DNA of 49,739 nt from Gordonia sihwensis NBRC 108236 (GTDB taxonomy: Bacteria > Actinomycetota > Actinomycetes > Mycobacteriales > Mycobacteriaceae): assembly GCF_000333035.1 (NCBI RefSeq), contig NZ_BANU01000021.1, forward strand, positions 1-49,739, written 5' to 3'. Positions 9,807 through 18,388 of this stretch are shown piece after piece. Position 1 is the first letter of the stretch. Each line of letters starts with the position of its first letter. Made by a program: the position numbers and the translations under genes. Under the pieces are notes generated by a model. It was not told where the DNA came from. It saw only the letters and a program-made list of their open reading frames with translations, and did not search any database.

Positions 9807-10048
9807 CGTCTCCGGAGAACCGACTCGAGGCATTGTCCGCCGAATCCGCGAGCGGGTTCGAACAGGCCGGCCGACGCTACCGCGACCGTTTGGCAGCGGC
9901 GGCGCCCGCACCGCGCGAGGATCCGGTGCGCGTCCAGCGGCTCCGCGCCCGGCTGCGCGCCGACGCCGATGCGGCCGACGCCGTGCTCGGGCGGCTGATG
10001 CTGGCCGCAGGACTCGACGCGGCGCGGCCGCGCACGCGCGGACGGTGA
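9803..10048 (+). CDS. Small charged helical protein of unknown function
   Basis: 81 aa from GTG 9803, overlapping the previous stop by 4 nt (GTGA). It is rich in Arg and Ala with heptad-like spacing (VRVQRLRARLRADADAADAV), consistent with a coiled coil. No known family is recognised. Tight coupling to the two preceding helical proteins suggests a partner or chaperone-like role in the same module, which is inference only. An in-frame extension upstream (GTG/ATG near 9752) lies inside the previous gene and lacks a ribosome site. Confidence 0.5.
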   Translation: MTSPENRLEALSAESASGFEQAGRRYRDRLAAAAPAPREDPVRVQRLRARLRADADAADAVLGRLMLAAGLDAARPRTRGR

Positions 10049-10097
10049 TCGGTCGGCACCGAGTCCTATCCGCGATCGATGTCATAGGGTGGGAGCC

Positions 10098-11000
10098 GTG
10101 TTCGGGAACAACAAGGTCGTGGCGCCTCCGCCCGACAAGCTGATGAAGGAACTCGCGCGCCGCGGACCCAACAAGGTCGATCGCGGCGATCTCGGGATAG
10201 TCGGCATGTCCGGTCAGATCTTCGCACCACGCACCGGCAGCGACCTTCCGGCAGTGGCGTTCGCGCACGGCTGGCTGGTGGGAAGTGCCCGCTACCGGGA
10301 TCTGCTGTTCCACCTCGCCTCATGGGGCATCGTGGCGGCCGCGCCCGACGGCAGCCGGGGCCCGTTCCCGTCCGACATCTCCCTGGGCACCGACCTGCGC
10401 GCCGCGGCGACCGTCGCCGGAAGCGTGCAACTCGGCACCGGCCGGGTCCGCGTCGATCCGAACCGGATCGGGCTCGCCGGACACGGGTTCGGTGCCGCAG
10501 CCGCGGTCCGGGCCGCATCCGACGCCGTGCTGCTGGGCAGGCCGCCGATGAACGTCAAGGCGCTGGCGACCGTGTTCCCCGCGCCCACCACCGCCGACCT
10601 GCCTGCCGCGGCCGCGACCGTCCGGGTGCCGTCGCTGGTGCTGGCAGGCAGCGGACACCTGGCGTCGATGACCGGCAACGCACTCGACCTGGCGGAGAAC
10701 GTCGCAGGCGATGTGGTGTTGCGCACACTCCCCGGAGCGGACGCGGGCGACCTCGTCGAGACGCCCTCGGTCAAGTCCCTAATCGGCATCAACGGCGCCG
10801 ATCGAGCCGTCCACAAGGCGGTTCGGGCGCAGCTGACCGGCTTCTTCCTGCATCGGCTGACCGGCGACGAGAAGTACGCCGCCTTCTCCGACCCCGAGCT
10901 CACCATGGGCGACGCGCTCGCCGTCGACCTCGAGTCCGCCGACCGTCCCGAACTGGACACCGTGTCCCAGTTGCTCGGCGCTAAACCACGCTCCGCCTGA
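10098..11000 (+). CDS. Alpha/beta-hydrolase-fold protein (dienelactone/chlorophyllase-like) with altered nucleophile elbow
   Basis: 300 aa. GTG 10098 is chosen because GGTGGGAG lies just upstream; GTG 10089 is the alternative. The order fits the fold: oxyanion strand LPAVAFAHGWLVGSARYRDL, then LASWGIVAAAPDGSRGPFPS, the strand-elbow-helix RIGLAGHGFGAAAAVRA, and a later strand VPSLVLAGSGHLASM. The position that should be the catalytic Ser (GxSxG) is Gly130 (GHGFG), so ordinary Ser-hydrolase chemistry looks lost. M. tuberculosis has Rv3438 between glmM and glmS. The protein may be a non-catalytic binder, or may use another residue. Confidence 0.7.
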   Translation: MFGNNKVVAPPPDKLMKELARRGPNKVDRGDLGIVGMSGQIFAPRTGSDLPAVAFAHGWLVGSARYRDLLFHLASWGIVAAAPDGSRGPFPSDISLGTDLRAAATVAGSVQLGTGRVRVDPNRIGLAGHGFGAAAAVRAASDAVLLGRPPMNVKALATVFPAPTTADLPAAAATVRVPSLVLAGSGHLASMTGNALDLAENVAGDVVLRTLPGADAGDLVETPSVKSLIGINGADRAVHKAVRAQLTGFFLHRLTGDEKYAAFSDPELTMGDALAVDLESADRPELDTVSQLLGAKPRSA

Positions 11001-11003
11001 CGC

Positions 11004-11009
11004 TATTCT
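11004..11009 (+). promoter_or_regulatory. Candidate -10 box for leaderless glmS
   Basis: TATTCT (TAnnnT) ends 8 nt before the glmS ATG at 11018, so transcription should begin at or within a base or two of the A of ATG. No Shine-Dalgarno is present, supporting leaderless initiation, common in mycobacteria. Confidence 0.45.
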
Positions 11010-11017
11010 TGGTACCC

Positions 11018-12880
11018 ATGTGTGGAATCGTGGGATATGTGGGCAAGCGCGACGCGCTCGACATCGTCGTGGACGCCCTCCGCCGGATGGAGTACCGCGG
11101 CTACGATTCGGCCGGCGTGGCGATCCTGGACGGCAACGGTGCGGTGACGGTCGAGAAGAAGGCCGGCCGGCTGGAGAACCTCGACAAGCAGATCGCTGAA
11201 GTCGGCCGTGCGGCGCTCACCGGTCACACCGGTATGGGCCACACGCGCTGGGCCACGCACGGTCAACCGACCGATCGCAATGCGCACCCGCACCTCAGCA
11301 CCGACCACAAGATCGCCGTCGTGCACAACGGGATCATCGAGAACTACGCGCCGCTGCGTGCCGAACTCGAAGACTCCGGCATCGAATTCTCCTCCGACAC
11401 CGACACCGAGACCGCGGTGCATCTGATGGAGCGCGAATACACGTCGGGCCGGCACGCGGGCGACTTCGTGGCCGCCGCGTACGCCACGCTGCGGCGTCTG
11501 GAGGGCGCCTTCACCCTGGTCTTCACCCACGCCGACCACCCGGACACCATCGTCGCCGCACGCCGGTCCACCCCGCTGGTCGTCGGGGTCGGCGACGGCG
11601 AGATGTTCGTGGCCTCCGACGTGACGGCGTTCATCGAGCACACCCGCGACGCGATCGAACTCGGCCAGGACGAGGTCGTGGTCATCACCGCCGACACCTA
11701 TGCGGTCACCGACTTCGACGGCAACCCGACCGGCGGCACCCCGTTCCACATCGACTGGGACCTGGCCGCCGCGGAGAAGGGCGGCTACGACTACTTCATG
11801 CTCAAAGAGATCGCCGAGCAGCCCGCGGCGCTCTCGGACACCCTGATCGGTCACCTCCGCAACGGCCGGATCGTGCTCGACGAACAGCGCCTGAGCGATC
11901 AGGACCTGCGCGACGTCGACAAGGTCTTCGTCGTCGCCTGCGGCACCGCCTACCACGCCGGACTGATCGCCAAGTACGCGATCGAGCACTGGACCCGACT
12001 GCCCGTCGAGGTGGAACTCGCCAGCGAGTTCCGCTACCGCGACCCGGTGCTCGACCGGTCGACGCTGGTGGTGGCGATCAGCCAGTCCGGCGAGACCGCC
12101 GACACCCTGGAGGCCGTACGCCACGCCAAGGACCAGAAGGCCCGCGTCCTGGCGATCTGCAACACCAACGGCGCGCAGATCCCGCGCGAATCGGACGCCG
12201 TGCTCTACACCCACGCCGGCCCCGAGATCGGGGTCGCGTCCACCAAGTGCTTCCTCGCGCAGATCGCCGCGGCCTACATGGTGGGCCTCGCACTGGCTCA
12301 GGCCGTCGGTACCAAGTACGCCGACGAGGTGACACGCGAGTTCGAGGCACTGGAACAGATCCCGGCCGCGGTCGAGAAGGTGCTCGAGCAGATGGAGCCC
12401 GTCCGAGAGCTCGCCCGCGGCCTCGCCTCGGCCGACACGATCCTGTTCCTCGGCAGGCACGTCGGCTACCCGGTGGCGCTGGAAGGCGCGCTCAAACTCA
12501 AGGAACTCGCGTACATCCACGCCGAGGGTTTCGCGGCAGGCGAGCTGAAGCACGGCCCGATCGCCCTGATCGAAGACGGGCTGCCGGTGATCGTGGTGAT
12601 GCCGTCCCCCGAGGGCCGGGCCCTGCTGCACTCCAAGATGATCAGCAACATCCGCGAGATCCAGGCGCGCGGTGCCCGGACGATCGTGATCGCCGAGGCC
12701 ACGGACACCGCGGCGGCGGAGGTCGCCGACCATCTGATCCCGATCCCGCACACCGCGACCCTCCTGCAGCCGCTGGTCTCGACGGTCCCGTTGCAGGTGT
12801 TCGCAGCCACCGTCGCCCAGGCGCGCGGCTACGACGTCGACAAGCCGCGGAACCTGGCCAAGTCCGTCACCGTCGAATAG
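11018..12880 (+). CDS. glmS: Glutamine--fructose-6-phosphate aminotransferase (isomerizing)
   Basis: 620 aa. ATG 11018 is chosen because it places the catalytic N-terminal Cys at position 2 (MCGIVGYVG); an in-frame start 9 nt upstream would bury it. The glutaminase domain has TRWATHG and HNGIIENY. Two SIS isomerase domains follow (VACGTAYHAGLIAKYAIEHW; GRHVGYPVALEGALKLKELA), and the C-terminus ends KPRNLAKSVTVE, as in the family. GlmS makes glucosamine-6-phosphate from fructose-6-phosphate and glutamine, the first committed step to UDP-GlcNAc. No glmS ribozyme is possible, as there is almost no 5' leader. Confidence 0.97.
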   Translation: MCGIVGYVGKRDALDIVVDALRRMEYRGYDSAGVAILDGNGAVTVEKKAGRLENLDKQIAEVGRAALTGHTGMGHTRWATHGQPTDRNAHPHLSTDHKIAVVHNGIIENYAPLRAELEDSGIEFSSDTDTETAVHLMEREYTSGRHAGDFVAAAYATLRRLEGAFTLVFTHADHPDTIVAARRSTPLVVGVGDGEMFVASDVTAFIEHTRDAIELGQDEVVVITADTYAVTDFDGNPTGGTPFHIDWDLAAAEKGGYDYFMLKEIAEQPAALSDTLIGHLRNGRIVLDEQRLSDQDLRDVDKVFVVACGTAYHAGLIAKYAIEHWTRLPVEVELASEFRYRDPVLDRSTLVVAISQSGETADTLEAVRHAKDQKARVLAICNTNGAQIPRESDAVLYTHAGPEIGVASTKCFLAQIAAAYMVGLALAQAVGTKYADEVTREFEALEQIPAAVEKVLEQMEPVRELARGLASADTILFLGRHVGYPVALEGALKLKELAYIHAEGFAAGELKHGPIALIEDGLPVIVVMPSPEGRALLHSKMISNIREIQARGARTIVIAEATDTAAAEVADHLIPIPHTATLLQPLVSTVPLQVFAATVAQARGYDVDKPRNLAKSVTVE

Positions 12881-12893
12881 CGATGAGGACCTC

Positions 12894-14324
12894 GTGGTGA
12901 CCGGCTACTACACCGCCGCGCAGATCCGGGACGCCGAAGCCGCGACCGGCGATCTGCTCAGCGGCGGTGTGCTGATGGCCCGTGCCGCGAATGCGGTGGC
13001 GGCGCAGGTGAGCGCCGAACTGCGCGAGCGGACCGGCGGCGTCTACGGCCGGCGGGTGCTGCTGGTGGTCGGCGCGGGAAACAACGGCGGCGACGCGCTC
13101 TACGCCGGCGTTCGTCTGCGGCGGCGCGGCGTCCGTGTCGACGCACTCCTGCTCGATCCCGATCACGCGCACGGTGCGGGCCTGGCGGCGTTCCGGAGCG
13201 CCGGCGGCCGCGTGAGCGCCACCGTGCCGGACGGACTCGACATCGCCGTCGACGCCGTGGTGGGGCTCGGCGGCCGCGGCCCGCTGCGACCGCCGGCTGC
13301 GGAGGTCTTCGCGCGGATCGCGGACACGGGCGCGGCGGTGCTCTCCGTCGACCTTCCGTCCGGCGTCGATCCCGACACCGGCGTGGTGAACACACCGTCG
13401 GTGCGGGCCGACGTGTGCGTGACCTTCGGGGCGCCGAGGCTCGCCCACCTGCTCGCCGCGCCGGCCTGCGGCCGGGTGGTGGTGGCCGACATCGGCATCC
13501 CGGTACCGGCTGCACAGGTGACCAGTCCGAGCGATGCGGAGGTGGCCGCGCTGTGGCCGCTTCCCGGGCCGGGCGACGACAAATACTCGCAGGGCGTGGT
13601 CGGCGTGATCGCCGGGTCCGCGGTGTTCCCGGGGGCTGCGGTGCTCGCCACCTCGGCCGCGGTGGCCGCCACATCGGGCATGACCCGCTACGTCGGTCCG
13701 GCGGTCGACGAGGTGCTGGCGAAGTCGCCGGAGGTGGTCGCGGCGTCCACCGTCGCCGATGCCGGGCGAGTCCAGGCGTGGGCGATCGGCCCCGGAATCG
13801 GCACGGGTGAGCAAGCACACGATCTACTGGCAGATGTGCTCGGGACCGACCTTCCGACACTGGTCGACGCCGACGGGCTCACCGTGCTGGCGCGTGCGCC
13901 CGAGCTTCTGGCGGATCGGACCGCACCGACGCTGCTGACGCCGCACGCCGGGGAGTTCGCCCGGCTCGCCGGAGCCGAACCGGGGCCGGACCGGCTGAGC
14001 GCAGTGCGCGGCCTGGCCGAGAGGCTCGGGGTGACGGTGCTGCTCAAGGGCCGGATCACCCTGGTGGCCGACCCGGACGGTCGGGTCAGCGGCAACGACG
14101 CGGAGTCGTCCTGGGCCGCGACCGCCGGGGCGGGCGACGTGCTCACCGGCATCGCCGGATCGTTGTTGGCGGCGGGACTCCCCGCTCGTTCGGCCGGCGT
14201 CTGCGCTGCCCGCGTGCACGCGCGCGCCGCCGCGCTCGCGAGCGGGGGAGCGCCGATCAGCGCCGCCGCGTTGCGCGACGCGGTCGCGCCGACGCTCCGC
14301 CGTCTGCTGGATTTGCGAGAATAG
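12894..14324 (+). CDS. nnr: Bifunctional NAD(P)H-hydrate repair enzyme (epimerase + ADP-dependent dehydratase)
   Basis: 476 aa from GTG 12894 with GAGGA at 12885-12889. The N-terminal ~210 residues are the epimerase (YjeF_N), with VVGAGNNGGDALYAGVRLR and VLSVDLPSGVDPDTGV. The C-terminal part is the ribokinase-like dehydratase, with KYSQGVVGVIAGSAVFPGA, ATSGMTRYVG, LLTPHAGEFARLAG and the nucleotide motif GAGDVLTGIAGSLLAAG. It repairs damaged NADHX/NADPHX. It lies 13 nt after glmS and 5 nt before alr, the gene order of Rv3433c-Rv3423c with intermediates removed. Confidence 0.93.
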   Translation: MVTGYYTAAQIRDAEAATGDLLSGGVLMARAANAVAAQVSAELRERTGGVYGRRVLLVVGAGNNGGDALYAGVRLRRRGVRVDALLLDPDHAHGAGLAAFRSAGGRVSATVPDGLDIAVDAVVGLGGRGPLRPPAAEVFARIADTGAAVLSVDLPSGVDPDTGVVNTPSVRADVCVTFGAPRLAHLLAAPACGRVVVADIGIPVPAAQVTSPSDAEVAALWPLPGPGDDKYSQGVVGVIAGSAVFPGAAVLATSAAVAATSGMTRYVGPAVDEVLAKSPEVVAASTVADAGRVQAWAIGPGIGTGEQAHDLLADVLGTDLPTLVDADGLTVLARAPELLADRTAPTLLTPHAGEFARLAGAEPGPDRLSAVRGLAERLGVTVLLKGRITLVADPDGRVSGNDAESSWAATAGAGDVLTGIAGSLLAAGLPARSAGVCAARVHARAAALASGGAPISAAALRDAVAPTLRRLLDLRE

Positions 14325-14329
14325 GTGCG

Positions 14330-15490
14330 ATGGACTCGCACGCTAACCTCTACGCCACTGTCGATCTCGACGCCATCGCCCACAATGTGGGCGTCCTGCG
14401 GGAGCGCTCGGGCTCCGATGTGATCGCGGTGGTCAAAGCCGATGGCTATGCGCACGGGGCGGTCGCCGTGGGCCGCACCGCGCTCGGAGCGGGTGCCATC
14501 GCGCTCGGTGTGGCGCAGATCAGCGAGGCCCGCGCACTGCGCGCCGCCGGCATCGACGGGCACCTGATCGCCTGGCTGCACACCGCGGAGGCCGATTTCG
14601 CCGGGGCGATCGCCGACGGGATCGACATCGCCGTCTCCTCGCCGCGGCAGCTGGAGCTGGTGCTGGCGCAGGCGCGCAGACTCGGCCGGACCGCCACGGT
14701 GACGGTGAAGCTCGACACCGGGCTCGCGCGCAGCGGCGTCAGCCCGGAGGAATGGGCGCAGACCGCCGACGCGGTGGCTGCCGCATGTGCGGAGGGCGCG
14801 ATCAGCCTGCACGGTGTGATGTGTCATCTCGCCTTCGGCGACGTGCCCGACCATCCGCTCAACTCACAGCAGGCGCAGCGTGTCGACGATGCCGTCGCCG
14901 ACCTGCGTGCGCGCGGCGTACGGCCGCAGCTGGTGCACATCGCGAACTCTCCGGCGGCGCTCACCCGGCCCGACCTGGCGCGCGACGCGGTCCGTCCGGG
15001 ACTCTCGATCTACGGCTACTCGCCGGTCCCGGACATCGGCGACTTCGGGCTGATTCCGGCGATGACGCTGGAGACGCGGATCTCGCTGGTCAAGAGGATT
15101 CCGGCCGGGCAGGGCGTCTCCTACAACCACACGTGGGTCGCTCCCGCCGACACCGTTCTCGGCGTGGTGCCCGCGGGCTACGCGGACGGAGTTCCGCGCC
15201 TGCTGTCCGGCCGGTTCGGCGTGCACGTGAACGGCCGGATCTTCCCGAACGTCGGGCGGGTCTGCATGGATCAGCTGGTGATCGACCTCGGACCGGACGG
15301 CGGCGGCGTCGCCGAGGGCGACCGGGCCGTGCTGTTCGGACCCGCGGGCGCCGCGGGCGGCGCGCCGGTGCCGACCGCGACCGACTGGGCCGACACCATC
15401 GGCACGATCGATTACGAGATCATCTCCCGAATCGGTTCGCGCGCGGTGCGACGGTATGTCGGCGGTCCCGGGGGAGACGTCGATGCCTGA
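14330..15490 (+). CDS. alr: Alanine racemase
   Basis: 386 aa from ATG 14330, 5 nt after nnr. The PLP-binding Lys is K36 in VVKADGYAHGA, and the second catalytic base is the Tyr of GVSYNHTW. Other conserved motifs are KLDTGLARSGV, HIANSPAAL, RPGLSIYGYSP, GYADGVPR and GRVCMDQLVIDLG. It converts L-Ala to D-Ala for peptidoglycan and is the target of D-cycloserine. Its end overlaps the start of the next gene by 8 nt, tying cell-wall and following genes into one operon. Confidence 0.97.
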   Translation: MDSHANLYATVDLDAIAHNVGVLRERSGSDVIAVVKADGYAHGAVAVGRTALGAGAIALGVAQISEARALRAAGIDGHLIAWLHTAEADFAGAIADGIDIAVSSPRQLELVLAQARRLGRTATVTVKLDTGLARSGVSPEEWAQTADAVAAACAEGAISLHGVMCHLAFGDVPDHPLNSQQAQRVDDAVADLRARGVRPQLVHIANSPAALTRPDLARDAVRPGLSIYGYSPVPDIGDFGLIPAMTLETRISLVKRIPAGQGVSYNHTWVAPADTVLGVVPAGYADGVPRLLSGRFGVHVNGRIFPNVGRVCMDQLVIDLGPDGGGVAEGDRAVLFGPAGAAGGAPVPTATDWADTIGTIDYEIISRIGSRAVRRYVGGPGGDVDA

Positions 15491-16682
15491 CCGCGAGCGT
15501 GCGAAGCCGCGACGGAAGGCCGCATGGCGCTCGGGATTGTCGGAGGCGCGCTCGCTCGGCGCGGTGACGGCGGGCGGCGCCTTCCGCCGCCGCAAGCTCC
15601 GCAAGGCCGACGGGCGGATCGATCCGCATGCGGGCGTCGACTTCAAAGCGATCTACGCCGACGAAGCTGCGACGGTCACCGCCGACGACGGCGTGTGTCT
15701 CGCGGTCCGCACGGTGCTCACCGGCGGTCCCGACGTGCGCGGCGACCGCAAGTGGGGGCGCACCGCGACGCCCGAGCTGACCGTGGTCTTCGTGCACGGG
15801 TTCACCCTGCGGATGGCGGCCTGGCACTTCCAGCGGTTCGGTCTCGCCGAGCGCTGGGCGGGCCGGCACATCAAGATGGTCTTCTACGACCAGCGCGGCC
15901 ACGGAGCGAGCGACCCGGCGTCCGCCGAGAGCTCTACGATGGCGCAGCTCGGCGACGACCTCGCCGCGGTGATCCGCACGATGGCGCCGACCGGACCGGT
16001 GGTTCTGGTGGGCCATTCGATGGGCGGGATGTCGATCATGTCGTTCGCGCGACGTCATTCGCGGATGTTCTCTCACAGCGGTCGCATCGCGGGCGTCGCA
16101 CTGGTCTCCACGGCGGCCAGGGGCATCACCGAGGCCGGGCTCGGCGAAGGACTCAACAACCCGATCGTCGATGCGCTGCGCCTGTCGGTCCGCTACATCC
16201 CGGGCGCCGTGCAGGCCGGCCGGGGGATCACGCGCCGGGCGGTGGAACCGGTGCTCGTCGCGGCGAGTTTCGGCCACGACCACTACAGCCCGCGCGCCGG
16301 CCACGCCGTCGAGTCGATGATTCAGAACACGTCGATCGCGACCATGGTGAACTTCCTGCACGTCTTGGAGAGCCACGACGAGGCGACGGCGCTGCCGGTG
16401 CTCGCTCAGGTACCGACGGTGGTGATGTGCGGCGACGAGGACCGGCTGACGCCGCTGCCGAACTCACTGAGCATGTACGGACAGCTCGGTCACGACTCCC
16501 GCATGGTCATCGCGGAGGGCTGCGGGCACATGCTCCCCATGGAGGACCCGGAGCTGGTCACCGACGCCATCGACGACCTGGTCTCGCGGTCGCGCCTGGC
16601 GCTGGGCCGGCCGGTGCTGCCGTGGCGGCTCTCCGGCCGCGCGCGTTCGGACAAGCACGCACGATCGGAGCGACAGGGATGA
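15483..16682 (+). CDS. Alpha/beta hydrolase (lipase/esterase-like)
   Basis: 399 aa. ATG 15483 is preceded by GGGGGAG; an in-frame start at 15456 lies inside alr. The catalytic fold is clear: oxyanion loop VVFVHGFTLRMAAWHF, DQRGHGASD, nucleophile elbow VGHSMGGMSIM (Ser), acid region VMCGDEDRLTPL and catalytic His in EGCGHMLPMEDP. The first ~60 residues are basic (KLRKADGR), with no obvious signal peptide. The substrate is unknown. Hydrolases of this kind sit between alr and tsaE in several mycolic-acid actinobacteria. Its stop overlaps the tsaE start (ATGA). Confidence 0.85.
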   Translation: MPDRERAKPRRKAAWRSGLSEARSLGAVTAGGAFRRRKLRKADGRIDPHAGVDFKAIYADEAATVTADDGVCLAVRTVLTGGPDVRGDRKWGRTATPELTVVFVHGFTLRMAAWHFQRFGLAERWAGRHIKMVFYDQRGHGASDPASAESSTMAQLGDDLAAVIRTMAPTGPVVLVGHSMGGMSIMSFARRHSRMFSHSGRIAGVALVSTAARGITEAGLGEGLNNPIVDALRLSVRYIPGAVQAGRGITRRAVEPVLVAASFGHDHYSPRAGHAVESMIQNTSIATMVNFLHVLESHDEATALPVLAQVPTVVMCGDEDRLTPLPNSLSMYGQLGHDSRMVIAEGCGHMLPMEDPELVTDAIDDLVSRSRLALGRPVLPWRLSGRARSDKHARSERQG

Positions 16683-17131
16683 CGCCGCAGCGCACCTCCG
16701 GAACCCGCGACCTGCCCGAGGTAGCCGACACCGAAGACCTCGGCCGCGAGCTCGCCGCCGACCTCGGCCCGGGGGATCTGGTGATCCTCGACGGTCCGCT
16801 CGGTGCGGGGAAGACGGCGCTGACGCGCGGTATCGCCGCCGGGCTCGGCGTGGCCGGCCGTGTCTCGTCGCCGACCTTCATCATCGCTCGTCAGCACGCT
16901 CCCGGCGTGCCCGGCGGCACCGGCCTGGTCCACGTCGACGCCTACCGGCTGGGCGGCCTGGACGATCTGGACGCCCTCGATCTCGACACCGACCTCGACG
17001 ACAGCGTGGTCGTGGTCGAATGGGGCGAAGGCGTCGTGGAGCGACTCGTCGACGAATACCTCATCGTCCGGCTGCGCCGCGACGACGACACCGAGACACG
17101 ACATGCGACCTGGGAGTGGGTGAACCGATGA
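16679..17131 (+). CDS. tsaE: tRNA threonylcarbamoyladenosine biosynthesis ATPase TsaE
   Basis: 150 aa from ATG 16679 (ATGA overlap with the preceding stop). Features: P-loop DGPLGAGKTALTRGIAAGLG, SSPTFIIAR, the HVDAYRLGG motif and VVVVEWGEGV. TsaE hydrolyses ATP to recycle the TsaB-TsaD complex that adds threonylcarbamoyl to A37 of ANN-decoding tRNAs. It is co-transcribed with tsaB, rimI and tsaD downstream. A much longer upstream frame is a shadow over the hydrolase gene. Confidence 0.95.
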   Translation: MTPQRTSGTRDLPEVADTEDLGRELAADLGPGDLVILDGPLGAGKTALTRGIAAGLGVAGRVSSPTFIIARQHAPGVPGGTGLVHVDAYRLGGLDDLDALDLDTDLDDSVVVVEWGEGVVERLVDEYLIVRLRRDDDTETRHATWEWVNR

Positions 17132-17838
17132 CCGCGCAGCCGCCGATTCGGGCTCTGGCGCTGGACACCGCGACTTCCGCCGTGGTGACCGGCGTGGTGG
17201 AACTGCGCGACGAGGGGCCCGTGACGCTCGCGGAGCGGATCGTGACCGATCAGCGCCGTCACGCCGAAGTGCTCACGACCCTGATGCGGGACGTGCTCGC
17301 CGAGGCGGGTGTGGCGGGCGACGCCCTCGACGCCGTGGTCGTCGGTTGCGGTCCCGGACCGTTCACCGGGCTGCGCGTCGGAATGGCCACCGGAGCGGCG
17401 TACGCCGACGCGCTCGGCCTTCCCGCCTACGGGGTGTGCACCCTCGATGCGATCGACCGCGGCACGCCTGCGCCGGAGGCGGGGACGCGACTGGTGCTCA
17501 CCGATGCCCGTCGCCGCGAGGTGTACTGGGCGCTGTACGAGGCCGGTCGGCGTGTCGCGGGACCGGCCGTCGACTCACCCGACACGCTGGTCGCGGAACT
17601 GGCGGGGCGCACGCTCTCCGACGTGGTGGGGGAGAGCAGATTCACCGAGCGCTTCGGCGCGGCGGGCGCCGACCTGGTCACACCGACCCCGGCCTCGCTG
17701 GTCGCCGTCGCCGCCGAGCGACTCACCGCTCGGGCTCCGGCCGAGCCTCTGACGCCGTTGTACCTGCGCCGCCCGGACGCCGTCGAACTCAAGGACCAGA
17801 AGCGCAAGTCGCTGCTGCCCTCGGCGACACATGAGTGA
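17128..17838 (+). CDS. tsaB: tRNA t6A synthesis scaffold protein TsaB
   Basis: 236 aa from ATG 17128 (ATGA overlap with tsaE). The N-terminal ASKHA motif is RALALDTATSAVVTGVVE; RRHAEVLTTLMRDVL, GCGPGPFTGLRVGMATG and LTDARRREVYWALYE are typical. TsaB dimerises with TsaD and lacks catalysis of its own. The C-terminus (PLYLRRPDAVELKDQKRK) matches the family. Overlaps rimI by 8 nt. Confidence 0.95.
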   Translation: MTAQPPIRALALDTATSAVVTGVVELRDEGPVTLAERIVTDQRRHAEVLTTLMRDVLAEAGVAGDALDAVVVGCGPGPFTGLRVGMATGAAYADALGLPAYGVCTLDAIDRGTPAPEAGTRLVLTDARRREVYWALYEAGRRVAGPAVDSPDTLVAELAGRTLSDVVGESRFTERFGAAGADLVTPTPASLVAVAAERLTARAPAEPLTPLYLRRPDAVELKDQKRKSLLPSATHE

Positions 17839-18388
17839 GGGCCCCGGCCCGGTCGTCGACGAACTGACTCCCTCCGACCTGGCCCGATGCGCCGAGATCG
17901 AGCGGGAACTCTTCGCCACGGATTCGCCGTGGCCGCTGACCGGCTTCGTCGCCGAACTGCGGGCGCCGCACAACACCTACTTCGCGGTGCGCACCGTCCC
18001 GGGCGCCCCGGTCTCCGGCTACGCGGGTATCAGCGTGCTGGGCCGTGCCGGCGACCACGAGTGCGAGGTGCACACCATCGCGGTCGACGCCGCCTGCCAG
18101 GGGCGCGGCTACGGGCGGGCTCTGCTCGACGCGTTGCTGCGGGTTGCCGACGCCGTCCACGCGCCGGTATTCCTGGAAGTGCGCACCGACAACGTCCCGG
18201 CGATCGCGCTGTACGAGCGCAGCGGATTCGAGGTGGCGGGAGTGCGACGCAACTACTATCAGCCGTCCGGCGCGGACGCGTACACGATGGTGCGCGCCGC
18301 GCGCCGGGACGGCGACGAACACAGCAGCGGCGAACACAGCAACGACGAACCGGGCAATCACCGGCCGGAAGGGCACGCGACCTCATGA
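17831..18388 (+). CDS. rimI: Ribosomal-protein S18-type alanine N-acetyltransferase (GNAT)
   Basis: 185 aa from ATG 17831. GNAT motifs: [18 protein letters not shown] at the start, the acetyl-CoA loop [19 protein letters not shown], and [20 protein letters not shown]. RimI acetylates the N-terminal Ala of S18 and probably other proteins. Its position between tsaB and tsaD is the usual actinobacterial order. The last ~25 residues (Ser/Glu/His/Asn-rich repeats around [15 protein letters not shown]) are low complexity and probably dispensable. ATGA overlap with tsaD. Confidence 0.92.
   Translation: MSEGPGPVVDELTPSDLARCAEIERELFATDSPWPLTGFVAELRAPHNTYFAVRTVPGAPVSGYAGISVLGRAGDHECEVHTIAVDAACQGRGYGRALLDALLRVADAVHAPVFLEVRTDNVPAIALYERSGFEVAGVRRNYYQPSGADAYTMVRAARRDGDEHSSGEHSNDEPGNHRPEGHATS

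Noticed and set aside
10981..11017. glmS ribozyme/riboswitch
   Set aside because: Only ~17 nt separate the preceding gene from the start, and a -10 box occupies that space; no room for the ribozyme fold.
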